From the NCBI GenBank assembly GCA_963805455.1, contig CAWDUJ010000006.1:310001-374000 (forward strand): DNA of 64,000 nt, in the 5' to 3' direction. Of the stretch, positions 8,842-16,844 are shown in pieces (position 1 is the first letter of the stretch; each line of letters opens with the position of its first letter). Source of the DNA: VRUE01 sp963805455 (GTDB lineage: Bacteria > Actinomycetota > Thermoleophilia > Solirubrobacterales > 70-9). The notes under the pieces were generated by a model, which saw only the letters and a list, made by a program, of their open reading frames with translations, did no database searches and had not been told where the DNA came from. The position numbers were made by a program, and so were the translations under genes.

Positions 8842-8901
8842 GCTACACTCGCGAACTTCCCTAGCCCAGCCACTCCCAACTCCCCGAAAGGCCCCAACTT
8901 C

Positions 8902-9393
8902 ATGCCTACTCAGAGCAAAACCAGCAAGGCCAAAACGACCAAAACCGCCAGGACGAACTCCTCAGCCAACGGCTCCGTCAAGGCCTCCTCCTCGCCCGCC
9001 GATCGCGCCAAGAGCGTCGCCGAAGCCGCGGTCGACCTCCCCGTTGGGGTCGTCCTCGAGGTCTCAGACCGCGTCGCCGAGCTGGTCGAACCGTTCACCG
9101 ACCGCACCGACGCCGAGCGCCAGATCAAGTCCTACCGGACGAGCGTGCGCCGGACCGTCAAGCGCACCGAGCGCCGCGGCCACACCGCCCGCCGCAAAGC
9201 GACGACCGAAGCGCGGAAAACCCGCAACCGTGTCGAGCGCGAGGCCCGCAAGCGCCGCCGCACCGTCGAGACCACTCTCAAGCGCAACCGGACCGAGGCC
9301 GAGAAACGCGTCCGCAAAGCGATCGACGAGCAGACCACCCGCGCGCAGGACCTCGTCGACCAGGTCGGCGAGCAGCTCTCCTCCCTGCGCTGA
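8902..9393 (+). CDS. Lys/Arg-rich histone-like or phasin-like helical protein
   Basis: A 163-residue, very basic protein. Residues 1-45 are a low-complexity Ser/Thr/Lys/Ala tail like those of histone-H1-like bacterial proteins. Residues 50-75 form a conserved-looking helix (VVLEVSDRVAELVEPF), and residues 80-150 are a long Arg/Lys/Glu helix likely to be coiled. No enzyme domain is visible. It may bind DNA or polyanions, or act as an apoplasmic adhesin or phasin of the HBHA kind. The ATG at 8902 is chosen because the earlier in-frame ATG at 8836 lies inside the second SOS-like box; a GAAAGG site precedes 8902. The pair of SOS-like boxes suggests damage-inducible expression. Confidence 0.6.
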   Translation: MPTQSKTSKAKTTKTARTNSSANGSVKASSSPADRAKSVAEAAVDLPVGVVLEVSDRVAELVEPFTDRTDAERQIKSYRTSVRRTVKRTERRGHTARRKATTEARKTRNRVEREARKRRRTVETTLKRNRTEAEKRVRKAIDEQTTRAQDLVDQVGEQLSSLR

Positions 9394-9403
9394 GCAGCGC
9401 CCC

Positions 9404-11458
9404 TCAGATTCCGAGCACGGCGACTGGCCCCGAGCTTCCCGGCTCGTAAGGCCAGTCGCTTTGCGTTGCGGCGTGGGCCCGGAACTGGAACCGGACTCCG
9501 CGGCTGTCGTCGTCGCTGAACCGGTAGGCGTAACGGAAGCGTCCCCGGGCGTCGGTCCTGACGGTCCGAAACTCGGTCCACGGCATTCCCGGAACCCGGA
9601 ACTGAAGCGAGAGCGGCCTCCCCTCGGCCGGGATCTCCCCGTCGTCGGCGATCAGGCGGCCGCTGAAGACGACGGGCCGGCCGCCGACCTTCGCGGTCGA
9701 CGATGAGGCCCGCAGCCTGACCTCGCTGCGCACGCCCATCCGCAGCGGCGTCGCCGCCGACCGGGTCAGCGTCCGCGAGCCTCCGAATGTCGCGGAGATC
9801 TCACGGCTCGGCCCCTCTTCGAGGCGGACCGAGAACCAGCCGGCGGAGTCGGTGGCGACGGTGGTGAACCGTTCGCTGCCCGCGAGCTCGTTCCCAAGCT
9901 GCTCGGTGATCCGCACCGGCGCTCCCGCGATCGGCGCCCCCGCCTCGGTGGCGAGTCGGCCGCTGATCAGGGTTCCGCGCCCGTAGGGAACGACCCGGGC
10001 CTGAGGGCGTTGCTCGAGGGCGGAGACCGTTTCTCGGCGGCAGCGGCGGCCGCCGTTGCTGCGGGTGCAGTTCTGCCAGATCAGTCGCTCCCCGCCGAAG
10101 CCGATGCTGAGTGCGGTCTGCGCCTTCAATGGGTTTGAGAGGGCCATCACTGAGCGGTCGAGCCGCATCTGGGTCGTCGCCGTGTTGCCGGCGTCGTCGT
10201 AGCCGGTGGCTCGGAACTCATAGCGGCCGGGTGGGAATGCCTCCGAGTCCCAGCGGGCCCGCAGCCCACCGTCGACCACCTGGGTGGGGATCGGCGCAAA
10301 GCGGTCTCCGGACCCGAGGCCCCGGACGGCGATCAGGCCGCGGTCCGCGCTCGGGCCCGACAGCGCGTCGGCCACCTCGGCTCGGATCAGCTCCGGGTCG
10401 GCCGGGTCCTGTGAGCCGAGGAAGGCGACCTCGGGTGGATCCCTGTCGATCCGTACCGCGGAGGTCGCCGGGAGCAGGTTGCGGACCCCGTTGCGGGTGG
10501 CACCGTCGTTGACGTTGCCGGCGGCGTCGCGCGCGTAGTGGGCGACGCGATGCACCCCGTCTCCGATCACGGTCGAGCTCACCGTGGGTCCGGCCTCGAC
10601 GGTCGGCAGCCCACCGTCGATCTGGATCGCGGTGAAGGCACCGTCGCCCTCCATCCCGGATGCCCCGTCCGTCGCCGTCACGGTGACGGGAACCGCGCGG
10701 TTCGTCCACGCGCTCGAGACGCCGCTGAGGTGGGTCGCCGGGTCCGTTCTGTCGACGCGGAGGATCGTGTCGCCGACGATGGCAGACCGGATCCCCGAGC
10801 CCGACACCGCGACCACATGGACGTGATTCTCACCCTCGGGGAGTTCGGCGATCGGCAGCGAGTCGCCTTCGACCCCGCTCCGCAGGTCGGTCTCGGTGTC
10901 GGTGCAGCGGCTCGGGCTCGCGCATGGCTGGCCGTCGGGCGAGCGGTCGATCGATACGGCATAGCCGCGGATGCCGGACGCAGGAAGGGGACCCTGCGGG
11001 TGTTCGATTCCGAGCAGGTGGGGGAAGTCGGAGCGGCCGAGCCAGCGTTCCGGCTCGACCGCGCTCGCCGGCGCCGGACTGGCATCGTCGTAGCGAAGCG
11101 AGGCGGTCGCCGAGTCCCCCGCGCCGACCCAGTCCTCGAACCAGACACGCACGGCGTAGGCGCCGGGGGGCCCCGGGATCGTCAGATTGTCGATCTGACG
11201 CCCAGCCCAGCCCAGCCGGGCTTCCTTGATCACGGTTCCGGATGGCTTGCGGACCGCATAGACGACGTCGGTGATCGGCAGGCTGAACCCGGTGTCCGGG
11301 TTCGTCCACCTGAGCGTGAAGTGGTTTTCCGGGTGCCAGGTTTCCTCGCCGCCGGTGACTTCGAGGCCGATAGGGGCCGGGAGCCGGGCCGAGGCCACCC
11401 CGGCCGAGCCGACGAGGGCCAGCGCGACGAGCACGAGGAGAAGCGCGGCGCGCCTCAT
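9404..11458 (-). CDS. Secreted multi-domain Ig-like/carboxypeptidase-regulatory-like protein
   Basis: A 684-residue exported protein. A signal peptide is clear (MRRAALLLVLVALALVGSAG, cleavage after ASA). The body is a chain of beta-sandwich modules: an N-terminal Fn3-like module with ENHFTLRWTNPDTGF, central Ig-like modules (TDPATHLSGVSSAWTNRAV; EVAFLGSQDPADP) and two C-terminal transthyretin-like modules. The latter show GTLISGRLATEAGAPIAGAPV with WFSV, and VVFSGRLIADDGEIPAEGRP with RFRYAY. No catalytic motif was recognised; a surface or matrix role is likely. The start ATG overlaps the stop of the upstream sigma/anti-sigma gene (ATGA), so the pair is translationally coupled and the regulator may control this protein. 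Confidence 0.75.
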   Translation of the reverse strand: MRRAALLLVLVALALVGSAGVASARLPAPIGLEVTGGEETWHPENHFTLRWTNPDTGFSLPITDVVYAVRKPSGTVIKEARLGWAGRQIDNLTIPGPPGAYAVRVWFEDWVGAGDSATASLRYDDASPAPASAVEPERWLGRSDFPHLLGIEHPQGPLPASGIRGYAVSIDRSPDGQPCASPSRCTDTETDLRSGVEGDSLPIAELPEGENHVHVVAVSGSGIRSAIVGDTILRVDRTDPATHLSGVSSAWTNRAVPVTVTATDGASGMEGDGAFTAIQIDGGLPTVEAGPTVSSTVIGDGVHRVAHYARDAAGNVNDGATRNGVRNLLPATSAVRIDRDPPEVAFLGSQDPADPELIRAEVADALSGPSADRGLIAVRGLGSGDRFAPIPTQVVDGGLRARWDSEAFPPGRYEFRATGYDDAGNTATTQMRLDRSVMALSNPLKAQTALSIGFGGERLIWQNCTRSNGGRRCRRETVSALEQRPQARVVPYGRGTLISGRLATEAGAPIAGAPVRITEQLGNELAGSERFTTVATDSAGWFSVRLEEGPSREISATFGGSRTLTRSAATPLRMGVRSEVRLRASSSTAKVGGRPVVFSGRLIADDGEIPAEGRPLSLQFRVPGMPWTEFRTVRTDARGRFRYAYRFSDDDSRGVRFQFRAHAATQSDWPYEPGSSGPVAVLGI

Positions 11459-12744
11459 GGCCCGAACTCTCCGGCCGCGCTGCCGCTGCTGGGAGCGGAT
11501 GATTCGGCCCCGCTCGGCGACGATGCCGGTGGAGGCGGTGGCGTGTATTCAACCGCGCCGGCCGAGGTTTCGGGAGCAGGCGCGGATGGGGAAGGCTCGG
11601 GTTCAGGATCCGGCTCGCTCCGTTCCGGCGCAGGCCTCGGAACGGCCACCGGTTCGGGTTCGGTCGGCGCCGGCTCCGGTTCGACGGATTCGGGAGCAGT
11701 GTCCTCGAACGCGGTCTTCGAGACGTGCTCGACGGTCGGCGCCTTCGTCTCGTGGGCATCGATCAGCGGCGCCGGGGTAACGCCGACGGCCACACAGGCG
11801 GCCGCGCCCCCGGCGGCACCGGCGCAGATCGTCAGCAGTTTCGCCAGCGCCGCCATCCCGGCGCCACGGGTCCCTCCCGCCGCGGCGACCTGCGCGATCG
11901 CCGAGTCGCCACCACCCCCGCCACCGAACGGGAGGCGGGACTGGATCGCGGCGGGCAGGTCGGCCAACCGGTCGAAGAGGCTGCGGTCCGGCAGCACGGG
12001 CGCCAGAGCCGCCGCCGCCCCCGCGGTCGCCCGGTAGGCGCGCATCGTCGCCCGGCAGCCGGCGCAGGCGCGGAGGTGCTCGCGGACGGCGGTGGCGTCC
12101 TTGGCGCTCGACTCGCCGTCGCAGAATGCAGAGAGGAGTGGGCGCAGTTCCGAGCAGCGGCTGCCGTCCTCGCTGCGGGCGACGACGCTGCGAAACCGCT
12201 CCCGCCCCTCGGCCAGGCAGCGATTGACTTTGGTCTGGCTGAAACCGGTGATCTCGCCGATCTCAGCGTAGGAGTAGCCCTCCGCGAGCAGCGTCAATGC
12301 CCGCAGCTCCGCCGGCTTCAGGGTCTGCAGCGCCTCGCGGCTGCGGGCGATCAGCTCGCCGCGCTCGGTCAGCCCATCGGGGCCGTCGCCGGTCGCCGGG
12401 ATCATCGCCACCCAGTCCTCGCGGGACGGGTCCTCGGCCGACTGCGGCACGCCGCCCAGCAGTCGCTCCCGCTTGCGCCGGACCGCGAGCGCCTCGTGCT
12501 TGATCACTGTGTGGGTCCACCGGACCAGCTCGTTCATACGGTCATTGGGCGCCTTGGTCAGCAGGATCTCGAGCGATCGCTGGTAGGCGTCCTCGGCATC
12601 CTCCGCGTTCAGCGAGTAGCGGCGGGCGGTTCGGCGGAGGGAGGGGCCGTACTTCGCGATCAGCTCGACGGCGGCGCGCTTGCGCGCCGCCTCATCGACG
12701 CCAACCGCGTCCGGCGTCCGGATCCCAATCGAGTTCTGCTGCAT
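11455..12744 (-). CDS. ECF-like sigma factor fused to zinc-finger anti-sigma domain and membrane segment
   Basis: A 429-residue protein with an unusual order of domains. Sigma region 2 is at about residues 20-95 (NAEDAEDAYQRSLEILL) and region 4 at about 135-190, with the helix-turn-helix GYSYAEIGEITGFSQTKVNR. A zinc-associated anti-sigma motif H223-x3-C227-x2-C230 (EHLRACAGC) is preceded by LLSAFCDGE. A hydrophobic segment lies near 295-320, followed by a Pro/Glu/Ser-rich tail. Sigma and anti-sigma are normally separate proteins; here the whole switch is one chain that may be held at the membrane. The start ATG at 12744 precedes sigma region 2 directly, and the longer open frame upstream is antisense to the next gene. 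It is coupled by ATGA overlap to the 9404-11458 gene. Confidence 0.82.
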   Translation of the reverse strand: MQQNSIGIRTPDAVGVDEAARKRAAVELIAKYGPSLRRTARRYSLNAEDAEDAYQRSLEILLTKAPNDRMNELVRWTHTVIKHEALAVRRKRERLLGGVPQSAEDPSREDWVAMIPATGDGPDGLTERGELIARSREALQTLKPAELRALTLLAEGYSYAEIGEITGFSQTKVNRCLAEGRERFRSVVARSEDGSRCSELRPLLSAFCDGESSAKDATAVREHLRACAGCRATMRAYRATAGAAAALAPVLPDRSLFDRLADLPAAIQSRLPFGGGGGGDSAIAQVAAAGGTRGAGMAALAKLLTICAGAAGGAAACVAVGVTPAPLIDAHETKAPTVEHVSKTAFEDTAPESVEPEPAPTEPEPVAVPRPAPERSEPDPEPEPSPSAPAPETSAGAVEYTPPPPPASSPSGAESSAPSSGSAAGEFGP

Positions 12745-12988
12745 GGAGACACACACCTCTCGCTGCACCGGGACGGCTTCATTTTCAGACGACCCAGGGT
12801 GCAAACTCGGAAAAGCCGGGTTTCTCCCCCGAATGGCACGAATTCGCCAAGAAAAAGTCGGAAACTGCAGCAAATGATTGGCGACCCCGGACGGCTCGCG
12901 GCCCTGTAGCATCGGCCGCGATGAGCGCGGAGCGAGCAAGCATCGATATCTGGTCCCCTGCGCAGCGAGCGAAGCGCGAGGAATCCCG

Positions 12989-13936
12989 ATGAGCACCTGC
13001 GTCGTCACCGGCGGAGCCGGATTCCTCGGCTCCCACCTCTGCGAATACCTGCTCGGGCAGGGGCATCGCGTGATCTGCATCGACAACCTCGAGACCGGGT
13101 CGCTGCAGAACATCCACCAGATCCGCGATCCTGAATTCGAGTTCCGCAACATCGACATCACCGAGCGCGTCGACATCGCCGAGGACGTCGACTTCGTCTA
13201 CCACCTCGCCTCACCGGCGAGCCCAATCGATTACCTGCGGCTGCCGCTGCACACGCTGAAGGTCGGCTCGCAGGGGACCCACCACATGCTCGGCGTCGCC
13301 AAGTTCAAGCGGGCCCGGTTCCTGATCGCCTCGACCAGCGAGGTCTACGGCGACCCCCAGGTCCACCCCCAGACCGAGGACTACTGGGGCCACGTCAACC
13401 CGATCGGCCCACGCGGCGTCTACGACGAGGCGAAGCGCTACGCCGAGGCGCTGACGATGGCCTACCACCGCCAGCAGGGCGTCGACACCTCGATCGTCCG
13501 GATCTTCAACACCTACGGCCCGCGGATGCGGGCGATGGACGGCCGCGCGGTGCCGACCTTCCTCCGCCAGGCGCTCCAGGACCAGCCGCTGACCGTGTTC
13601 GGCGAGGGCCAGCAGACCCGCAGCTTCTGTTACGTCGACGACCTGATCCGGGGCATCGTCGCCCTGGCCGAGTCCGAAGCCCACCAGCCGGTCAACATCG
13701 GCAACCCCGACGAGTTCACGCTCCTGGAGCTGGCGAAAACGGTGATCAAGGTGACCGACTCCCGCTCGGAGATCGTCTTCGAGACGCTCCCCACCGACGA
13801 CCCGCAGCAGCGGCGCCCCGACATCACCAAGGCCCGCGACCTGCTCGGCTGGGAACCGGAGATCGCCCTCGAGGACGGCCTCCGCCGGACGATCGAGAAG
13901 TCCGGCCTCGAGCGTCTCGTCGGCGCCACCGACTGA
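12989..13936 (+). CDS. UDP-glucuronate decarboxylase (UDP-xylose synthase), extended SDR
   Basis: A 315-residue nucleotide-sugar epimerase/dehydratase-type protein. The NAD-binding motif is VVTGGAGFLGSHL at the N-terminus. The catalytic YxxxK is in GVYDEAKRYAEAL, with the Ser/Thr residue in STSEVYGDP. HLASPASPIDY, RIFNTYGPRM and RSFCYVDDLI are strongly typical of UXS, which converts UDP-glucuronate to UDP-xylose for cell-surface polysaccharide. Other members of the extended SDR group (dTDP-glucose 4,6-dehydratase) are less likely given the NTYGPRM and SPIDY blocks. The ATG at 12989 has a GAGGAA site 5 bases upstream, which decides it over the longer open frame from 12878. Confidence 0.9.
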   Translation: MSTCVVTGGAGFLGSHLCEYLLGQGHRVICIDNLETGSLQNIHQIRDPEFEFRNIDITERVDIAEDVDFVYHLASPASPIDYLRLPLHTLKVGSQGTHHMLGVAKFKRARFLIASTSEVYGDPQVHPQTEDYWGHVNPIGPRGVYDEAKRYAEALTMAYHRQQGVDTSIVRIFNTYGPRMRAMDGRAVPTFLRQALQDQPLTVFGEGQQTRSFCYVDDLIRGIVALAESEAHQPVNIGNPDEFTLLELAKTVIKVTDSRSEIVFETLPTDDPQQRRPDITKARDLLGWEPEIALEDGLRRTIEKSGLERLVGATD

Positions 13937-13980
13937 CCGGCGAGTCCGGCCTGCGGCTCGAGCCGCAATATCCTTTCGGT

Positions 13981-15627
13981 ATGGCAGGCAAGAGCGACAG
14001 CGCCGCGACCGACGAGGTCCACCAAACGATCGCCCCTGTGGTCGGCCCCGACGACGAGCGCGTCTTCACCGACTCCGGGATCGAGATCGAGCGCCTCTAC
14101 ACCGAGGACGACGTCGCGCCCGACCTCGAAGAGCGCCTCGGGGCGCCCGGCGAGTCGCCATTCACCCGCGGCATCCACGAGGGCATGTACCGCGACCGGC
14201 TCTGGACGATGCGCCAGTACGCCGGCTTCGCGACTCCCGAAGACACCAACGAGCGCTACCGCTACCTGATCTCACAGGGCTCGACCGGGCTCTCGATGGC
14301 CTTCGACCTGCCGACCCAGCTCGGCCGCGACTCCGATGACCCGCTCTGCCATGGCGAGGTGGGCCGGACCGGGGTCCCGATCGACACGATCGAGGACATG
14401 CGGATCTGCTTCGACCAGATTCCGCTCGACCAGGTCTCGACCTCGATGACGATCAACGCCCCGGCGGCGGTCCTGCTGCTCCTCTACGAGCTGGTCGGCG
14501 AGGAACAGGGCGTCCCGTCGGAGAAGCTCCGCGGCACCGTCCAGAACGACGTCCTCAAGGAGTACATGGCGCGCGGCAACTACATCTACCCGCCGGTGCC
14601 GACGATGCGGCTGACGACCGACATCTTCGAGTACTGCCACGAGCACGTGCCGAAATGGAACACGATCTCGATCTCCGGGTACCACATCCGCGAGAAGGGC
14701 TGCTCGGCAGTGCAGGAGGTCGCGTTCACCCTCTCCAACGCGATCGCCTACGTCGAGGCGGCGCTGGACCGCGGCCTCAAGATCGACGAGTTTGCCCCCC
14801 GCCTCGCCTTCTTCTTCAACGGCCACAACAACGTCTTCCAGGAGATCGCCAAGTTCCGGGCGGTGCGGCGGATGTGGGCCGAGATCGTCGCCGAGCGGTT
14901 CGGGGCGCAGGACCCGAACTCGATGAAGATACGGTTCCACACCCAGACCGGGGGCGTGACCCTCCAGGCCCAGCAGCCCGAGGTCAACATCATCCGGGTC
15001 GCTCTGCAGGGCTTCGCCGCCGTCTGCGGCGGCACCCAGAGCCTCCACACCAACGGGTTCGATGAGGCGCTGGCGCTGCCGACCGAGCGCTCGGCCCGGA
15101 TCGCGCTGCGGACCCAGCAGGTCCTCGCCCACGAGTCTGGCGCCGCCGACACCGTCGACCCCTTCGCCGGCTCCTACTTCGTCGAGTCGCTGACCGACGA
15201 GATCGAACTCCGCTCGAAGGAGCTGATGGCCAAGGTCGAAGAGCTCGGCGGCTCGGTCGAGGCGCTGGAGTTCATGCAGCGCGAGATCGAGGAGTCGGCG
15301 CTCTCCTATCACCAGCGGTACAAGACCGGCCAGGACATCGTCGTCGGCGTCAACAAATACGTCACCGACCAGATCGACGACGTCGACATCCTCCGCGTCG
15401 ACCCCGAGTCAGAGGATCGCCAGCTCGCCCGCCTGAAGGCGTTCAAGGAGGGCCGCGACCAGGCCGGCGTAGATCAGAGGCTCGAGACGCTCCGCGACGT
15501 CGCCCGCGGCGACGGCAACCTGCTGCACCCGATCCGCGCCGCCCTCGGCGCCGAAGCCTCGATAGGCGAGGTCTGCGGCGCGCTGCGCGACGTCTTCGGC
15601 GAGTATCGCGGCGGCGCCTTCTTCTAG
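13981..15627 (+). CDS. mcmA1: Methylmalonyl-CoA mutase, large (catalytic) subunit without B12 domain
   Basis: A 548-residue acyl-CoA mutase TIM-barrel subunit. The motifs RDRLWTMRQYAGFAT, GLSMAFDLPTQLGRDSD, STSMTINAPAAV, NTISISGYHIREKG and TQTGGVTLQAQQPEVN are those of the family. The Tyr in RQYAGF and the Arg in PTMRLTTDIF are the methylmalonyl-type choices at positions that differ in isobutyryl- and 2-hydroxyisobutyryl-CoA mutases. The C-terminal cobalamin domain (DxHxxG) is absent, so a separate small B12-binding subunit must exist elsewhere, as in archaeal and some actinobacterial enzymes. It isomerises methylmalonyl-CoA to succinyl-CoA and lies about 1.2 kb from propionyl-CoA carboxylase beta. 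Confidence 0.93.
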   Translation: MAGKSDSAATDEVHQTIAPVVGPDDERVFTDSGIEIERLYTEDDVAPDLEERLGAPGESPFTRGIHEGMYRDRLWTMRQYAGFATPEDTNERYRYLISQGSTGLSMAFDLPTQLGRDSDDPLCHGEVGRTGVPIDTIEDMRICFDQIPLDQVSTSMTINAPAAVLLLLYELVGEEQGVPSEKLRGTVQNDVLKEYMARGNYIYPPVPTMRLTTDIFEYCHEHVPKWNTISISGYHIREKGCSAVQEVAFTLSNAIAYVEAALDRGLKIDEFAPRLAFFFNGHNNVFQEIAKFRAVRRMWAEIVAERFGAQDPNSMKIRFHTQTGGVTLQAQQPEVNIIRVALQGFAAVCGGTQSLHTNGFDEALALPTERSARIALRTQQVLAHESGAADTVDPFAGSYFVESLTDEIELRSKELMAKVEELGGSVEALEFMQREIEESALSYHQRYKTGQDIVVGVNKYVTDQIDDVDILRVDPESEDRQLARLKAFKEGRDQAGVDQRLETLRDVARGDGNLLHPIRAALGAEASIGEVCGALRDVFGEYRGGAFF

Positions 15628-15634
15628 CCCTCCC

Positions 15635-15684
15635 GACGTGCCGGGGTTTAGGGGCCACTATGGGTACCTAACTCCCGGCACGTC
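15635..15684. terminator. Perfect 11-bp inverted repeat after the mutase gene
   Basis: GACGTGCCGGG at 15635-15645 and its exact reverse complement at 15674-15684 flank 28 bases. It begins 8 bases after the mutase stop, so it could end that transcript. The long loop and the lack of a T-run also allow a protein-binding site for the small gene at 15730. A single DnaA-box-like TTATCCACA overlaps the right edge (15685-15693). Confidence 0.4.
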
Positions 15685-15729
15685 TTATCCACAGGCAGGA
15701 ACTGCCGACCGCCGGTTGAACCGGGTCCC

Positions 15730-15945
15730 ATGCTTGAAGCCTCGAGGACGTTGGTCAAGTCAGAACCGGAGCTCGCCGAGCTCGTCGATGCCGTCGAAGG
15801 CGTCGAGGTGACGATGGCCGAGAAGGGCTTTGGGACGCGGGTGCAGGTCCGCGCGGATGAGGCCTCCGGGCTCGTCGTCGCGGATCTCGAGCAGATTCTC
15901 GACCAACTGGCCGAACCGCAAAAGCAACCCTTCGACAGCGCCTGA
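15730..15945 (+). CDS. Small hypothetical protein
   Basis: A 71-residue acidic protein with no recognised family. Its third-position GC bias looks like that of the neighbouring genes. It has an alternating hydrophobic/charged pattern (EGVEVTMAEKGFGTRVQVRAD) suggesting a small alpha/beta fold, and a C-terminal helix (VADLEQILDQLAEP). It stands alone between the mutase and a secreted repeat protein. A short palindrome (CCGGTT-G-AACCGG) lies just before its start at about 15713-15725. Confidence 0.5.
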   Translation: MLEASRTLVKSEPELAELVDAVEGVEVTMAEKGFGTRVQVRADEASGLVVADLEQILDQLAEPQKQPFDSA

Positions 15946-16004
15946 GTGTTGTCGGAAGACAAGACGAGATCGGGGCCTGAGGGCCCTAAAAGGAGAGTTT
16001 CGAC

Positions 16005-16739
16005 GTGAAGAACCTGAAGAGGCACCTGAACGTCGCCAACGTGCTCTCCGCGATGGCGCTGTTCGTGGCGCTCAGCGGGGTCACCTACGCGGCGACGGCG
16101 ACCAAGAACTCGGTCAAGACCAAGAGCATCGCCAAGGGCGCCGTGACGACGCCCAAACTGAAGAACCTCGCGGTCACCTCCGGCAAGCTCGGCAACGGCG
16201 CCGTGATCTCCTCGAAGATCGGCGCCTCGGCTGTCGGCGGCACCCAGATCGCCGATGGCTCGGTCCGCTCGGTCGAGCTCGGCGGCGGCGTCGTCACCAA
16301 CGCGAAAATCCAGAACGGGGCTGTGAGCGACGCCAAGCTCGCCAACAACTCCGTCACCTCGAGCAAGATCAACACCGAGGCCGTGACGACCGGCAAGCTC
16401 GGCAACGAATCGGTGACCGGGGCCAAGCTCTCGGCCTCGATCCTCGGCCAGCTGGTCAAGAACGTCAGCTACGTGACCGCCAAATCGATCGTCAGCAGCA
16501 CCGCCGACCCCAAGAGCGCGACCGCCACCTGCCCGACCTCTAAGCAGGCGATCGGCGGCGGAGCGCGGATTCTCACCACCGCTCCGGAAGTCACGACCAA
16601 AGTCGCGATGGTCCAGAGTGCGCCTAGCTTCGACGGGTCTGGCAAAGCCACCGGCTGGTTCGCCCAGGCGGTTCCGATCGGCGGCGCCGACCCGGTTCCC
16701 TGGGAAATCGAGGTTCACGCGGTCTGCGCCGAACTCTAG
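16005..16739 (+). CDS. Secreted protein with short NGAV/SAKL-type repeats
   Basis: A 244-residue exported protein. It has a signal-like N-terminus (LNVANVLSAMALFVALSGVTYAATA) and a region of about 110 residues (40-145) built of short repeats such as KGAVTTPKLKNLAV, NGAVISSKIGASAV, DGSVRSVELGG, NGAVSDAKLANNSV and TEAVTTGKLGNESV. Repeats like these suggest a beta-solenoid or fibre stalk. A C-terminal globular part with two Cys (TATCPTSKQAIGGGARI and HAVCAEL) could form a disulfide-bonded head. Proteins of this build are frequent in Thermoleophilia; the function is unknown. GTG start at 16005 with AAAGGAGAG 8 bases upstream. A strong terminator follows. Confidence 0.75.
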   Translation: MKNLKRHLNVANVLSAMALFVALSGVTYAATATKNSVKTKSIAKGAVTTPKLKNLAVTSGKLGNGAVISSKIGASAVGGTQIADGSVRSVELGGGVVTNAKIQNGAVSDAKLANNSVTSSKINTEAVTTGKLGNESVTGAKLSASILGQLVKNVSYVTAKSIVSSTADPKSATATCPTSKQAIGGGARILTTAPEVTTKVAMVQSAPSFDGSGKATGWFAQAVPIGGADPVPWEIEVHAVCAEL

Positions 16740-16766
16740 GCGGCAGCAGACGCAGTTCGGGAGGTT

Positions 16767-16794
16767 CGAGGGGCCCGCTTCGGCGGGCCCCTCG
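16767..16794 (+). terminator. Intrinsic terminator hairpin
   Basis: A perfect 12-bp stem (CGAGGGGCCCGC and its complement) closed by a C(TTCG)G tetraloop, 28 bases after the stop of the repeat protein and before the start of propionyl-CoA carboxylase beta. The downstream CGTTGT is not a long T-run, as is common in GC-rich actinobacteria. Confidence 0.8.
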
Positions 16795-16844
16795 CGTTGT
16801 CCGGATAGCCCCAATGCGGCGCCCGAAATAGACTCCTCGCTCCG

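Noticed and set aside
8836..8901. Earlier start (ATG 8836) for the basic protein
   Set aside because: That ATG is inside the second SOS-like box and the added residues are low complexity; the ATG at 8902 has a better-placed GAAAGG site.
15685..15693. TTATCCACA, an exact DnaA-box sequence, as an origin signal
   Set aside because: Only a single box is seen, with no cluster, no AT-rich unwinding region and no dnaA/dnaN nearby.
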